Of a stretch of 64,000 bases of DNA, positions 51,533 through 60,406 are shown piece after piece. A program made the position numbers and the translations under genes. Every line of letters begins with the position of its first letter. Within the stretch, counting starts at the first letter, position 1. Source of the DNA: Fidelibacterota bacterium (lineage in GTDB: Bacteria; Fidelibacterota; UBA8477; JABMPR01); assembly GCA_016844955.1 (NCBI GenBank), contig JAERTH010000053.1:1-64000 (forward strand), in the 5' to 3' direction. A model generated the notes under the pieces. The model was not told the DNA's origin. It was given only the letters and a program-made list of their open reading frames with translations, and did no database searches.

Positions 51533-51745
51533 AGGATCAATGGTGATCTCATAAGTCTCTGTAGTGGAACGATGTTGTTCAGCCTGGGTAGCCAGCGTGC
51601 TTTATTCCTAACTGTTTTTATCTGTGTGGGGGTATTATGAAAGTGGAATTATCCAATATATGCACTTAAAATCTTGTGAAGTAAATATAGCTTTAAGCCA
51701 TGAGAATAGAAAGCCTAATGAATAACTGCTTTTGCAGTTTATAGG
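51533..51745. other. lspA-rluD intergenic region
   Basis: A 213-bp gap on the minus strand. A perfect hairpin AACTGC-TTTT-GCAGTT (51724-51739) lies just after the lspA stop. It has no clear U-run but could protect the ileS-lspA transcript end. The remaining AT-rich part (51640-51710) is where a promoter for the long rluD-led run would be expected. No single site stood out. Confidence 0.35.
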
Positions 51746-52255
51746 TCAAGATGAAGGATTGGTTTCAGCTTCTACAGCTGCTTGCTTTTCCTCTTTGCTC
51801 TCAATAAAAAAGACATAACCCAGGTAGAGTACCATGCCAACATTGACCGCACTATCCGCAATATTGAAGGTGGGCCAACGGGTAAAAAACAACCAGTCCG
51901 GCCAGTCAAAACTGATAAAATCCACAACGTATCCCCGAATGAGTCGTTCAGGAATATTCCCGAATGCTCCTCCCAGGATAAACGCAAGTCCAATGCTGGG
52001 GATAATGTGCTTATCTTTGTACTCCCAGAGGAGATAAAACAACAATCCCATAGCAAGAATTGCCAGCCCATTCACCACAGGCATGGGTATGAAGGACAGG
52101 CTGAAAATCATATTATAATTTTCAGCATAATCCAATCTGAATAGACTTCCATCTGCAGGCCAGTATGGCTTCCCTTTAAGGGCGACTATGGCCCAGTACT
52201 TGGTAGCATGATCCAGAACTACCAGCACCGCAGTAATACTTAGATATTTCAACAT
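51746..52255 (-). CDS. lspA: Lipoprotein signal peptidase
   Basis: The product has 169 residues and four transmembrane helices. Catalytic Asp residues are in RGYVVDFISF and in FNIADSAVNVG, the two conserved LspA positions. The VLDHATKYWA start is typical. Two departures are visible: the usual N-x-G-A-A-F is N-Y-N-M-I-F, and the usual G-N-x-x-D-R is G-N-I-P-E-R. It removes signal peptides from diacylated prolipoproteins, and several lipoproteins are encoded in this window. It follows ileS by 4 nt, the same order as in E. coli. Confidence 0.93.
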   Translation of the reverse strand: MLKYLSITAVLVVLDHATKYWAIVALKGKPYWPADGSLFRLDYAENYNMIFSLSFIPMPVVNGLAILAMGLLFYLLWEYKDKHIIPSIGLAFILGGAFGNIPERLIRGYVVDFISFDWPDWLFFTRWPTFNIADSAVNVGMVLYLGYVFFIESKEEKQAAVEAETNPSS

Positions 52256-52259
52256 TTGT

Positions 52260-55200
52260 TTAATGGCGTTCGATTCCTACTTTGAAATTATTCTTGGCAA
52301 TCTTGAATTCTGCCTGAAATCCACCTGCATTTGCTTCGAAGGAAATTGCCTCCGCCAGGGTTTCATTGGCGATGTAGTCCTGATGCTCTTGTATAACCGT
52401 TTGCATTTCTTCGGCAACATCGATAAAAACACGAATACGGTCGGAGACATCAAATTCAGCATCCTTACGCATATTCTGGACATTTCTGATAAAATCTCGG
52501 GAGATACCCTCACTGATCAATGCTTCAGTCAACTCAGTATCTACAGCCACCACAATTCCAGCTTCTTCAACAACAGCCTGTCCTTCTGGTTCAATGGTGG
52601 ACACCATTAGTTCTGTCGGCAACAGGTCGAAAGCATTGGTACCATCCGAAAGGTGGATAGTCTCTCCCGCTTTGGATTGTGCCAATAACTCCTGGGGATC
52701 TGCAGCTAATATCAGATTTCGAATAGCACCCATATCCTTGCCGTACTTGGGTCCCAATAGTCCCAGATTTGGTTTGATATCATATTGAACCAGATCATCA
52801 GCAGTTTCCACTACAGTCATGGTTTTGATATTCAATTCTTCAAGAATCTGATCCTTTAAATCTGCTGCATACGATTTGTCAGTAGCATCTGGGAAGTAGA
52901 CTGAAATATTGGCCAGGGGTTGACGTACTTTCAGGTTGGCCTTGTTTCTGGCAGCTCGGCCCAGTTCAACTGCTTTGATAACAACATTGACTCGGCGCAT
53001 GAGTGCTTCATCCAGCCAGCGCTCCTCCACTTCAGGAAAACTACACAGGTGGATACTCTGCGGGGCGTTTGGATCAAGCGCAACTACCAAATTCTGGTAC
53101 ATGGCTTCGGTAAAGAAAGGTGAAATAGGTGCAATCAGTTTAGTCAATGTCACCAGCGCCTGGTACAGCGTATGATAGGCAGCCCATTTGTCCGTGTCAT
53201 TTTCACTCTTCCAGAAACGACGACGGGAACGACGGACATACCAGTTGGACAATTCATCCACAAAGCGATTGATCTTGTGCATGAGCTTGTCAGCCTGATA
53301 GGTGTCATAGTCTCTGCGGGCCTGACCAACCAGTTGGTTCATCCGGGCCAGTATCCATTTGTCCAATTCAGTCAATGTGGATTCATCCAGGGCTGACATA
53401 GGATCAAATTTATCAAGGCGAGCGTAGGTCACAAAAAAGGAATAGGTGTTCCACAGGGTAAGCACCTTGCGACGAACTTCGTCTGCTGCACCATAACCAA
53501 AGTTCAGATTATTCACAGGCACTTGAGATGCATACATCCAACGCATGACATCCACACCCATTTTTTCGGCTGCATCCTCAAACCAAATGGCGTTACCAGC
53601 TGATTTGTGCATGTCATCACCCTGCTCATCCTTAACCAGAGCATGACCCATGATAGTTTTGATGGGTGGTTTATTCTCCATGACAGTACTCATGGCCAGA
53701 ATGGCGTAGAACCAGTTGCGGAACTGACCGGGCAATGATTCAACAATAAAATCAGCCGGGAACCAATTTTCCCAGTACGCAGGATCCTTGCGGTAGTCCA
53801 TTGTGGAATAAGGAACAATACCTGCATCCAGCCAGGGGTTGCCTACATCTGGCACACGTGTTCCTATAAGACCTGTTTCGGGATGCTTAATTTTTACATG
53901 ATCAATCCAGGGCTTGTGGGGACTCTGACCCTCAAAATCTTCCCAGCCTTCGACAGCGAGTTCTTTCAATTCCGTTTCAGAACCAACGACAAAGAATGAT
54001 CCATCCTCAAAGGTCCAGATGGGCAAGGCCAGACCCCAATAACGCTTCTTGGAGATCATCCAATCGTTCATGTTTTTGAGCCAGTCCAGCTCACGCTCTT
54101 TTCCGTAAGAGGGAATCCAATCGACCTGTTTGGTGACTTCTGCAATCTCGTGGCGTAATTCGTCCATCTTGATGAACCATTCATCCACGGGACGAAAGAC
54201 CAGCTCAGTACCATGGCGCCAGCAGCAGGGATAACGGTGAGTGATAGGTTCTCGTTTGTAGCGCAAACCTTTTTGTGATAGATCATCAATGACTGCATCA
54301 CCGATATTCATCACGTTTTTACCCGTCCACTCTCCAAAACCTTCCAAATAGTTGCCAAATTCATCAATAGGTTTAATGACCTGGAATCCTAATTCTTTGG
54401 CCAGGGCATTATCTTCTTTACCACAACCTGGAGCGATATGCACAATTCCAGTACCATCACTCTCAGAGATTTCATCCCAGAAAATGATTGAATGATTGAT
54501 ATCCTGTTGAATGGGGAGCTCATCAAACGGCCCGGTGTATTCCCAGCCGAGCATGTCCTTACCCTTGATGGTCTCAAGGATTTCATAGTCTCCCTGCAGG
54601 ACAGATAGCCGTCCCTGTACCAGATAAAACATCTCGTCGCCCTGTTTGACCTTCACATAATCGAGATCAGGATGAACGGCAGCTTTGATGTTTGACGACA
54701 ATGTCCAGGCAGTTGTGGTCCAGACCAGGAGGGACTCATTTTCACGACCCTTCAGGGGAAACTTCAAATAAATGGATGTATGGGTGAGTTCTTTATAGCC
54801 TTCTGTGGCGATCTCATGCTCAGAAAGTGCTGAACCACAGCGGGTACACCAGGGCATGACATCATAGCCTTTGTAGATAAATCCACGGTCAAATACTTTT
54901 TTCAGAAAGGCCCAGATGGTGTAGTTGTTTTCATCGGACATGGTGAAATAGGAATTATCCCAATCCATCCAGTACCCCATGCGTTTGGATTGCTCAGTCT
55001 GAACTGCTGAAAATTTGCGGACCCGTTCTTTACATTTATTAACAAAATTTTCGATACCATATTCTTCAATATCTGTCTTTGATTTGAAGCCCAGGTCTTT
55101 TTCAACCTCAACTTCAACCCACAGGCCCTGGCAGTCGAAACCATTCTGATAACGAAGTTCCATCCCCAGCATGGCATGATATCGTTGATACAAATCTTTG

Positions 55201-55391
55201 TAGGTTCTACCCCAGGCATGGTGAACACCCATGGGATTGTTGGCAGTAATAGGACCATCTAGAAATGACCAGCGTGGTTTACCAGCATTCTGGGCTCTTA
55301 GCTTATTGAAAATATCTTCCTGCTCCCAGAAATCGAGCATATCGTGTTCCAGAGCTATAAAATCTACTTTGCTGGATACTTCCTTCATCAT
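52260..55391 (-). CDS. ileS: Isoleucyl-tRNA synthetase with altered GVHH signature
   Basis: The product has 1043 residues, the length of the type 2 (eukaryote-like) IleRS. The class I H-x-G-H signature is replaced by G-V-H-H (residues 55-58, in NNPMGVHHAWGRTYKD). The KMSKS loop reads DMHKSAGN (about 590). NGFDCQGLWVEVEVEKDLGF and the editing-domain region TSIYLKFPLKGRENE are present. An anticodon-binding domain spans about 680-850, followed by a long C-terminal extension. It charges tRNA-Ile. IleRS2 enzymes with G-x-H-H have been reported to be hyper-resistant to mupirocin. It heads an operon with lspA. No T-box was recognised upstream. Confidence 0.95.
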   Translation of the reverse strand: MMKEVSSKVDFIALEHDMLDFWEQEDIFNKLRAQNAGKPRWSFLDGPITANNPMGVHHAWGRTYKDLYQRYHAMLGMELRYQNGFDCQGLWVEVEVEKDLGFKSKTDIEEYGIENFVNKCKERVRKFSAVQTEQSKRMGYWMDWDNSYFTMSDENNYTIWAFLKKVFDRGFIYKGYDVMPWCTRCGSALSEHEIATEGYKELTHTSIYLKFPLKGRENESLLVWTTTAWTLSSNIKAAVHPDLDYVKVKQGDEMFYLVQGRLSVLQGDYEILETIKGKDMLGWEYTGPFDELPIQQDINHSIIFWDEISESDGTGIVHIAPGCGKEDNALAKELGFQVIKPIDEFGNYLEGFGEWTGKNVMNIGDAVIDDLSQKGLRYKREPITHRYPCCWRHGTELVFRPVDEWFIKMDELRHEIAEVTKQVDWIPSYGKERELDWLKNMNDWMISKKRYWGLALPIWTFEDGSFFVVGSETELKELAVEGWEDFEGQSPHKPWIDHVKIKHPETGLIGTRVPDVGNPWLDAGIVPYSTMDYRKDPAYWENWFPADFIVESLPGQFRNWFYAILAMSTVMENKPPIKTIMGHALVKDEQGDDMHKSAGNAIWFEDAAEKMGVDVMRWMYASQVPVNNLNFGYGAADEVRRKVLTLWNTYSFFVTYARLDKFDPMSALDESTLTELDKWILARMNQLVGQARRDYDTYQADKLMHKINRFVDELSNWYVRRSRRRFWKSENDTDKWAAYHTLYQALVTLTKLIAPISPFFTEAMYQNLVVALDPNAPQSIHLCSFPEVEERWLDEALMRRVNVVIKAVELGRAARNKANLKVRQPLANISVYFPDATDKSYAADLKDQILEELNIKTMTVVETADDLVQYDIKPNLGLLGPKYGKDMGAIRNLILAADPQELLAQSKAGETIHLSDGTNAFDLLPTELMVSTIEPEGQAVVEEAGIVVAVDTELTEALISEGISRDFIRNVQNMRKDAEFDVSDRIRVFIDVAEEMQTVIQEHQDYIANETLAEAISFEANAGGFQAEFKIAKNNFKVGIERH

Positions 55392-55580
55392 GAGTCTATG
55401 TATTCCTGTTCCATTTTCCCGTTACTTCATCCTATCAAATCACAGCCTGTTAAAGCCGCGCAATATAATCGCCGCATTTTCGACATGTCAATGGTATCCC
55501 CAACTTTCTATGCTGTGCGAAAAAATTGAAATTTTCAGTGTGCTTTAGTGGTTGTGAAGCAATTGCTGACCAAAAATGAA

Positions 55581-55614
55581 TGACCCCGAGATACATAGAA
55601 GGTACTCGGGGTCA
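55581..55614 (-). terminator. Terminator downstream of htrA
   Basis: TGACCCCGAG and CTCGGGGTCA form a perfect 10-bp stem around a 14-nt loop. On the minus strand it is followed by TTCATTTTTGG, a moderate U-rich tract. It lies about 50 nt beyond the htrA stop at 55665, in the space shared with the ileS upstream region. Confidence 0.75.
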
Positions 55615-55664
55615 CAGTTCGGTGTGGAGAAATGTATTCGTCTTATCTAACTAAAAAATGCACC

Positions 55665-57101
55665 CTAATCACCTAATGTCAGAGCTACAAAGAAGGTATT
55701 ATCATTGTCACGCCTGACCAACAAGAGGATAGTATCTCCTGCGTTGAGGACCTCGAGTCCCTTTTCAAAAGCTGCTTTGGTTTTGACGGTTTCAAGATTT
55801 CTCACATTGGGTCCCATTTTCTGAATCAAAAAGCCCTTACGGATGTTCTTTTTGAATGCTTCGCTGTCTCGATCAACAGCTGAAACCAGAACCCCATCCT
55901 GCGATTGTGAAAAATTGTAAAAGCGTAGGCGGTCTCGATTGGGTGTTTCCACAGTAAAGCCGATATCAGTTTCTTCTGTCTGGGGTGGTCCTACCGCCAC
56001 ACCCTCTTCAGGTAATTCACCTAAGACTACAGAAAGTGTCTTTATCTTACCTTCTCGCATGACCTTCAGTTTTTTCTTCTCATCAGGTCTCTGGGTTGAG
56101 ACAAGCATGGGGAGTTGACGGGAATTTGCCACTTCCTGGCCATCAAATTCAATAATCACATCACCCTGTTTCAGTTTTGCATCTTCAGCAGGGCTGCCGT
56201 CCAGAACTTGACCTACCAGAGCACCCATGGCTTTATCCAACCCAAGTGTTTTTGCCATAGTTGCATCCACTTCCTGAATATAAACACCCAACCAGGCCCG
56301 GGTAACCCGACCACTGGAGCGCAAATCCTCTACAATGCGATTCACCAGGTTAATGGGAATGGCAAATCCGATTCCCTGGTAACCACCACTGCGGGAAGCA
56401 ATGGCTGAGTTCATTCCAATCAGTTCACCATCCAGGTTAACCAGCGCCCCTCCTGAATTTCCAGGATTAATGGCCGCATCAGTCTGGATAAAATTCTCAT
56501 AATCATTGAGCCCCACCTCGGATCGCCCTACAGCACTGATGATGCCCTGTGTGACGGACTGAGAAAGACTACCTGAGAAGGGACTGCCAATGGCCAGCAC
56601 CCATTCACCGACACGAATATCATCTGAATCACCCATTTTCAGCGGTGTTAGTTTTTTAGCATCAACCTTGATCAGGGCCACATCTGTCTTATGGTCAGCC
56701 CCAATTATTTTGGCATCCAACTCGGTATTGTCAGATAGTTGAACCTTGATATTCTCACCTTTCTCAATGACATGGTTATTGGTGAGGATGTAGCCATCTT
56801 TGCTGATGACAATTCCAGAGCCCAATGAAGTGCTGCGCATTTCCTGGTCACCATCTGGTAAAAAGGGCCAAAGCTGTTTGGGTAGCATATCCTGATAGCC
56901 TTTGAATTGATCAAATGCAGGGTGTTTAAATACTTGCTCGCTGGTGATGGTCACTACTGAAGGTGAAACGCTTTCAGAGATATCTGCAAAAGCGTTACTC
57001 AGGGCCTGGGCTACACTGATGTCTGAAGCCGTGAGTTTATTGGCAGGTATTAGCAATGCAATGATCAGGAAAGGTATTAGTCGTGGTATATATTTTTTCA
57101 T
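55665..57101 (-). CDS. degP: HtrA/DegP-type periplasmic serine protease
   Basis: I use ATG 57101, since GGAG lies 6 nt upstream. In-frame TTG 57125 and ATG 57113 are less well placed. The product is about 478 residues. The signal peptide is KKYIPRLIPFLIIALLIPAN. The trypsin-like domain has His in LTNNHVIEKGE, Asp in HKTDVALIKVD and Ser in INPGNSGGALVNLDGE. PDZ1 (about 280-370) has WLGVYIQEVD and GSPAEDAKLKQGDVI. A second, divergent PDZ-like region (about 390-478) follows. It degrades or refolds misfolded envelope proteins. It is a single gene with its own terminator. Confidence 0.93.
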   Translation of the reverse strand: MKKYIPRLIPFLIIALLIPANKLTASDISVAQALSNAFADISESVSPSVVTITSEQVFKHPAFDQFKGYQDMLPKQLWPFLPDGDQEMRSTSLGSGIVISKDGYILTNNHVIEKGENIKVQLSDNTELDAKIIGADHKTDVALIKVDAKKLTPLKMGDSDDIRVGEWVLAIGSPFSGSLSQSVTQGIISAVGRSEVGLNDYENFIQTDAAINPGNSGGALVNLDGELIGMNSAIASRSGGYQGIGFAIPINLVNRIVEDLRSSGRVTRAWLGVYIQEVDATMAKTLGLDKAMGALVGQVLDGSPAEDAKLKQGDVIIEFDGQEVANSRQLPMLVSTQRPDEKKKLKVMREGKIKTLSVVLGELPEEGVAVGPPQTEETDIGFTVETPNRDRLRFYNFSQSQDGVLVSAVDRDSEAFKKNIRKGFLIQKMGPNVRNLETVKTKAAFEKGLEVLNAGDTILLLVRRDNDNTFFVALTLGD

Positions 57102-57220
57102 GTAGTACTCCATATTTTTTGACAACCCTTTGTATGCCCTCTGACTGGAAAGGTTTCAAGGAATTTAATATGGGTCTAGGTTCTACTATCCTTGCATAAC
57201 TTTTCGAATTAGTTTGAGCC

Positions 57221-58276
57221 ATGACTGGTAGAGATCGAGTAAATGCAGCGCTGCAAAGAAAAGCGACATCAAGAGTTCCCGTGGGAGAGATTGGTGGCGG
57301 ATATACTGAATTAATTGTTCAAAAGCTTTTGGCGGAGGACTATGAAACTGGTCCTGATGCTTACTTTCAGAATCACTTGAAACTCCGTCAATTACTGGGT
57401 GCTGATATCGTTGGAGCTCGTGTAACCGGGCCTGAGGTTGTGGTTACCGGCATCCACCCTGACTGGCAGACTGAAACGTACCGGGATTTTTGGGGTGCGA
57501 CCTATACTCAGCCACCTGAAGCCACGGTCCAGTTGGTGGAGCCCATAGCCTCCACCCCCGAAGCATTGGTTGAATGGACGCCTCCTGATGTGAGCCAATT
57601 TGATAAATCACCCATTCAGCGCTGGAAACAGGATACAGACTTTTTTGTGTTAGCCACGTTGAATGCGGGGTTTGATCTGGGTTATGAAATTCTCGGTTTT
57701 GAACGCTTTCTCATGTGGACCATGCAGGCCAGAGATGTGATGAAATCTTATTTCAGGAAACTCATTTCAACCAACCTGCAATTAGCACTGATGAGTGCTG
57801 AAGCTGGAGCAGATGGAATTCTTATTGCTGATGATCTGGCTTTTAATACCGGGACTTTTGTTGATCCCAATTATTTACGTGAGGATTACTTCCCCCTCTT
57901 GAAGGATATGATCGGCAAAATCAAAGCTACTGGCCTCCCTGTTTTTTTCCACTCAGACGGTGATCTGCGCAGCATCATTCCTGATCTGATCGATTGTGGC
58001 ATTGATGTATTGCAGTCCTGTGATCCCAATGCAAATATGGATATTCCCACTCTAAAAGAGGAATACGGACAACAATTGGCCTTCATGGGTAATATTGATG
58101 TGGATCTTCTGGCAAATGGAACTCCTGAGCAAGTCCGCCAAACCACAAAATCTTTAATACGGGATGCCCGTCAAGGTGGTGGGTTTATACTGGGTGCCAG
58201 TAATGTGGTGGCCTCTTACTGCCAACCAGAGAATGTGGTAGCCATGTACAAGACAGCACATGAGGAAACGGAATGA
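57221..58276 (+). CDS. Uroporphyrinogen decarboxylase-like corrinoid methyltransferase (MtaA/CmuA type)
   Basis: The product has 351 residues in the UROD/MtaA superfamily. It starts MTGRDRVNAALQRKATSRVP. It has a zinc-type site pattern: FFHSDGDLRSIIPDLIDCGI (His and Asp), LQSCDPNANMD (Cys) and FMGNIDVDLL. Family members move methyl groups to or from a corrinoid protein. A true HemE would show different active-site motifs and would not be paired with a corrinoid protein. The 3' end overlaps the corrinoid-protein gene (ATGA). The methyl donor could be a methoxy or methylamine compound and is not determinable here. Confidence 0.87.
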   Translation: MTGRDRVNAALQRKATSRVPVGEIGGGYTELIVQKLLAEDYETGPDAYFQNHLKLRQLLGADIVGARVTGPEVVVTGIHPDWQTETYRDFWGATYTQPPEATVQLVEPIASTPEALVEWTPPDVSQFDKSPIQRWKQDTDFFVLATLNAGFDLGYEILGFERFLMWTMQARDVMKSYFRKLISTNLQLALMSAEAGADGILIADDLAFNTGTFVDPNYLREDYFPLLKDMIGKIKATGLPVFFHSDGDLRSIIPDLIDCGIDVLQSCDPNANMDIPTLKEEYGQQLAFMGNIDVDLLANGTPEQVRQTTKSLIRDARQGGGFILGASNVVASYCQPENVVAMYKTAHEETE

Positions 58277-58902
58277 CCAACGCGGTACAGAGTGCAATAA
58301 TACTTGGAAACATCAGATCCATTCAGGATGATATCAGCAACCTTCTGGACGATGGCATTTTGGCTCAAACTATTCTTGATGAACATCTGCTGCCTGGAAT
58401 GACAATCGTGGGGGAGCGTTTCAAGCGTAATGAAATGTTTCTGCCTCAGGTGTTAATGTCTGGGCAAGCCATGCAAACGGCCATCGATATCCTGAAGCCG
58501 CATTTACTGGAAAACCCAAATCAGGAAAAGAAACTGACGGTAGTAATTGGTACTGTCAAAGGTGATATGCACGACATTGGTAAAAATCTGGTGCGGATAA
58601 TGCTCATGGGGGCTGGGTTTACCGTTATTGATCTAGGTGTAAATGTGCCTTCCGCCCGCTTTCTGGAAGCAGCTGCACAAAACAGTGCCCAGGTAGTATG
58701 CCTCTCTGCCTTACTGTCATCGACTATGAACAACATGAAAGAGATAGTACAGTCTTTTCGCCATGACCCAAAATTAAAAGACACTCTCATTCTTATTGGT
58801 GGGGCACCGGTTAATTCTGATTTTTGCGAGTCTATCGGAGCTGATGGATACGCCCCAACTGCACCTGGAGCTGTAAAACAGATTCAGAACATGATAGATT
58901 AA
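58273..58902 (+). CDS. Corrinoid (B12-binding) methyltransferase protein
   Basis: The product has 209 residues. The N-terminal B12-binding cap (about 1-85) has DDGILAQTILDEHLLPGMTI, then VGERFKRNEMFLPQVLMS. The Rossmann-like B12 domain has GTVKGDMHDIGKNLVRIMLM with the cobalt-ligand His (in D-M-H-D-I-G). CLSALLSSTMNNMKE and LIGGAPVNSDFCESIGADGY complete the dimethylbenzimidazole-tail pocket. It carries the methyl group as methyl-cobalamin between the partner upstream and an acceptor. A second methyltransferase and a reductive activase, normally needed, are not in the window. Confidence 0.92.
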   Translation: MTNAVQSAIILGNIRSIQDDISNLLDDGILAQTILDEHLLPGMTIVGERFKRNEMFLPQVLMSGQAMQTAIDILKPHLLENPNQEKKLTVVIGTVKGDMHDIGKNLVRIMLMGAGFTVIDLGVNVPSARFLEAAAQNSAQVVCLSALLSSTMNNMKEIVQSFRHDPKLKDTLILIGGAPVNSDFCESIGADGYAPTAPGAVKQIQNMID

Positions 58903-58921
58903 CTACTACTGGGGGATCCAC

Positions 58922-59611
58922 TTGAAACTGATTAAGCTCAAAGCCTTGAACAAATTCTTCATAACTCTTTTCATTGTTGTAGGATTGATAATACCGCAGG
59001 ATTTATTTGCTGTTGAATTGGTTAGCTATGATAATCACACACCTACATCTGTATATATTCTGGTTGCCATGACCCTGACAGTTGTTATCACATATTGGTA
59101 TGGACATCGTGATAGTAAAAGGATTACACTTGAAGAAACTTATGCCAATGTACATCCTGAGGAATATCTGTTTTCTCCAAGCCAAATGAGTGAGTATAAG
59201 GCTTTGGCTGAAGGTACGCCGCGGTTAGCCTATATTCAATCCTTCTGGGAAACTATGGATCCCACACCAAAAACAATGCGCAATGAAAACTTAGAGAATT
59301 TCATGGAAGGGGTTGAATATACCAATCGAACCTTCAATGATCCCACACTGCCTGGGTGGCTCACAGATAGAGGCAGATTCTATTTGCTCTATGGCAAGCC
59401 CGATTATATCAAGCAACACCCATTCGAGAGGGCGGCAGAAACAACCGAGCTTGAGATTTGGTATTATAATCGTCCTGCTGGGGGCAACCATCTCCCAATG
59501 ATCTTTTTGGACTTTAATGCAGGGGGCATGTTTACCATTTTTGAAGATCACAGTTTATACGGACATTATGAACAGGTTTTCTCAACGGAATTAGATTCAC
59601 AACCAGGATAA
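58922..59611 (+). CDS. GWxTD domain-containing exported protein
   Basis: The product has 229 residues, with a TTG start at 58922 after GGGGGA (spacing about 5). A signal peptide (FFITLFIVVGLIIPQDLFA) and a possible second membrane helix (about 46-62) are present. The GWxTD domain carries the family signature LPGWLTDRGRFYLLYGKPDY (about 140-160). Before it comes YIQSFWETMDPTPKTMRNEN, the usual 'FW...DP.P.T..NE' motif. The family is found in FCB-type bacteria and its function is unknown. It follows the corrinoid protein by 19 nt and precedes yaaA by 7 nt, so one transcript is likely. Confidence 0.85.
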   Translation: MKLIKLKALNKFFITLFIVVGLIIPQDLFAVELVSYDNHTPTSVYILVAMTLTVVITYWYGHRDSKRITLEETYANVHPEEYLFSPSQMSEYKALAEGTPRLAYIQSFWETMDPTPKTMRNENLENFMEGVEYTNRTFNDPTLPGWLTDRGRFYLLYGKPDYIKQHPFERAAETTELEIWYYNRPAGGNHLPMIFLDFNAGGMFTIFEDHSLYGHYEQVFSTELDSQPG

Positions 59612-59618
59612 GAAAAGT

Positions 59619-60395
59619 ATGATAACCATTATTTCCCCAGCCAAAAGCGTCAATTTTGATGAACCTGCACCAACAGAAGTGTTTACCATTCCTGAATACC
59701 TGAGCCAGAGTAAAGATCTCGTTCGACACCTGAAGCGCTACAAAAAACCTGAGTTGATGGAACTGATGTCCATCTCTGAGAATATTGCTGATCTTAATCT
59801 GGCACGTTTTAAGGCTTTCAAACCCCCATTTAACCTGGAAAACTCAAAACAGGCCCTATTTGCATTCACCGGGGATGTATACCGACATATGCGCTTGAGT
59901 ACTTATGATGCTGAGCAACTTTCCTTCGCTCAAAATAATCTGCGCATTCTATCTGGACTCTATGGCTACCTGCGTCCTCTGGATCTTATACAAGCCTATC
60001 GATTAGAGATGAAAACCAAATTAAAAACAGACCGCGGCCCAGATTTATATCATTTTTGGGGAAATAGAATTACCAAAGCGCTTAATCGGGATTTAAAGGC
60101 AACAGAGTCTGCAGCCCTGATCAATCTGGCTTCGAAAGAATACTCCAGAATTGCCAATTTCAAGGCAATCAAAGCACCTGTTATCAATATTGACTTCAAA
60201 GAGGTGGAAAACGGTAAGGCTAAGGTTATTGCCATCTTTGCCAAGTGGGCCAGGGGTATGATGGCTGATTATATCATCCAGAATCAGCTTAAAAATCCTG
60301 AGGATTTAAAACGATTTGATCTTTCCGACTATAAATATTCTGAGAATGACTCCAGCGAAAATCAATGGGTTTTCACCCGCCCCCGTCCTGAATAA
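59619..60395 (+). CDS. yaaA: Peroxide stress protein YaaA (DUF328)
   Basis: The product has 258 residues, the normal length. Conserved segments are MITIISPAKSVNFDEP, AFTGDVYRHMR, NLRILSGLYGYLRPLDLIQA, YRLEMKTKLKTDRGPDLYHF and FAKWARGMMADYIIQN. In E. coli YaaA limits free iron during peroxide stress and has DNA-binding activity. It is probably co-transcribed with the GWxTD gene. It is convergent with the cNMP-domain kinase. Confidence 0.95.
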   Translation: MITIISPAKSVNFDEPAPTEVFTIPEYLSQSKDLVRHLKRYKKPELMELMSISENIADLNLARFKAFKPPFNLENSKQALFAFTGDVYRHMRLSTYDAEQLSFAQNNLRILSGLYGYLRPLDLIQAYRLEMKTKLKTDRGPDLYHFWGNRITKALNRDLKATESAALINLASKEYSRIANFKAIKAPVINIDFKEVENGKAKVIAIFAKWARGMMADYIIQNQLKNPEDLKRFDLSDYKYSENDSSENQWVFTRPRPE

Positions 60396-60406
60396 TAAAT
60401 GCTGAA

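Noticed and set aside
55392..55664. T-box leader for ileS
   Set aside because: No T-box sequence or antiterminator was found. The only strong hairpin in this gap is oriented and placed as the htrA terminator.
57126..57220. Cobalamin riboswitch upstream of the corrinoid methyltransferase pair
   Set aside because: Only 95 bp separate it from the divergent htrA gene, far less than a cobalamin riboswitch needs, and no B12 box was seen.
57221..58276. Uroporphyrinogen decarboxylase (HemE)
   Set aside because: Active-site motifs follow the MtaA/CmuA methyltransferase type, and the gene is coupled to a corrinoid protein.
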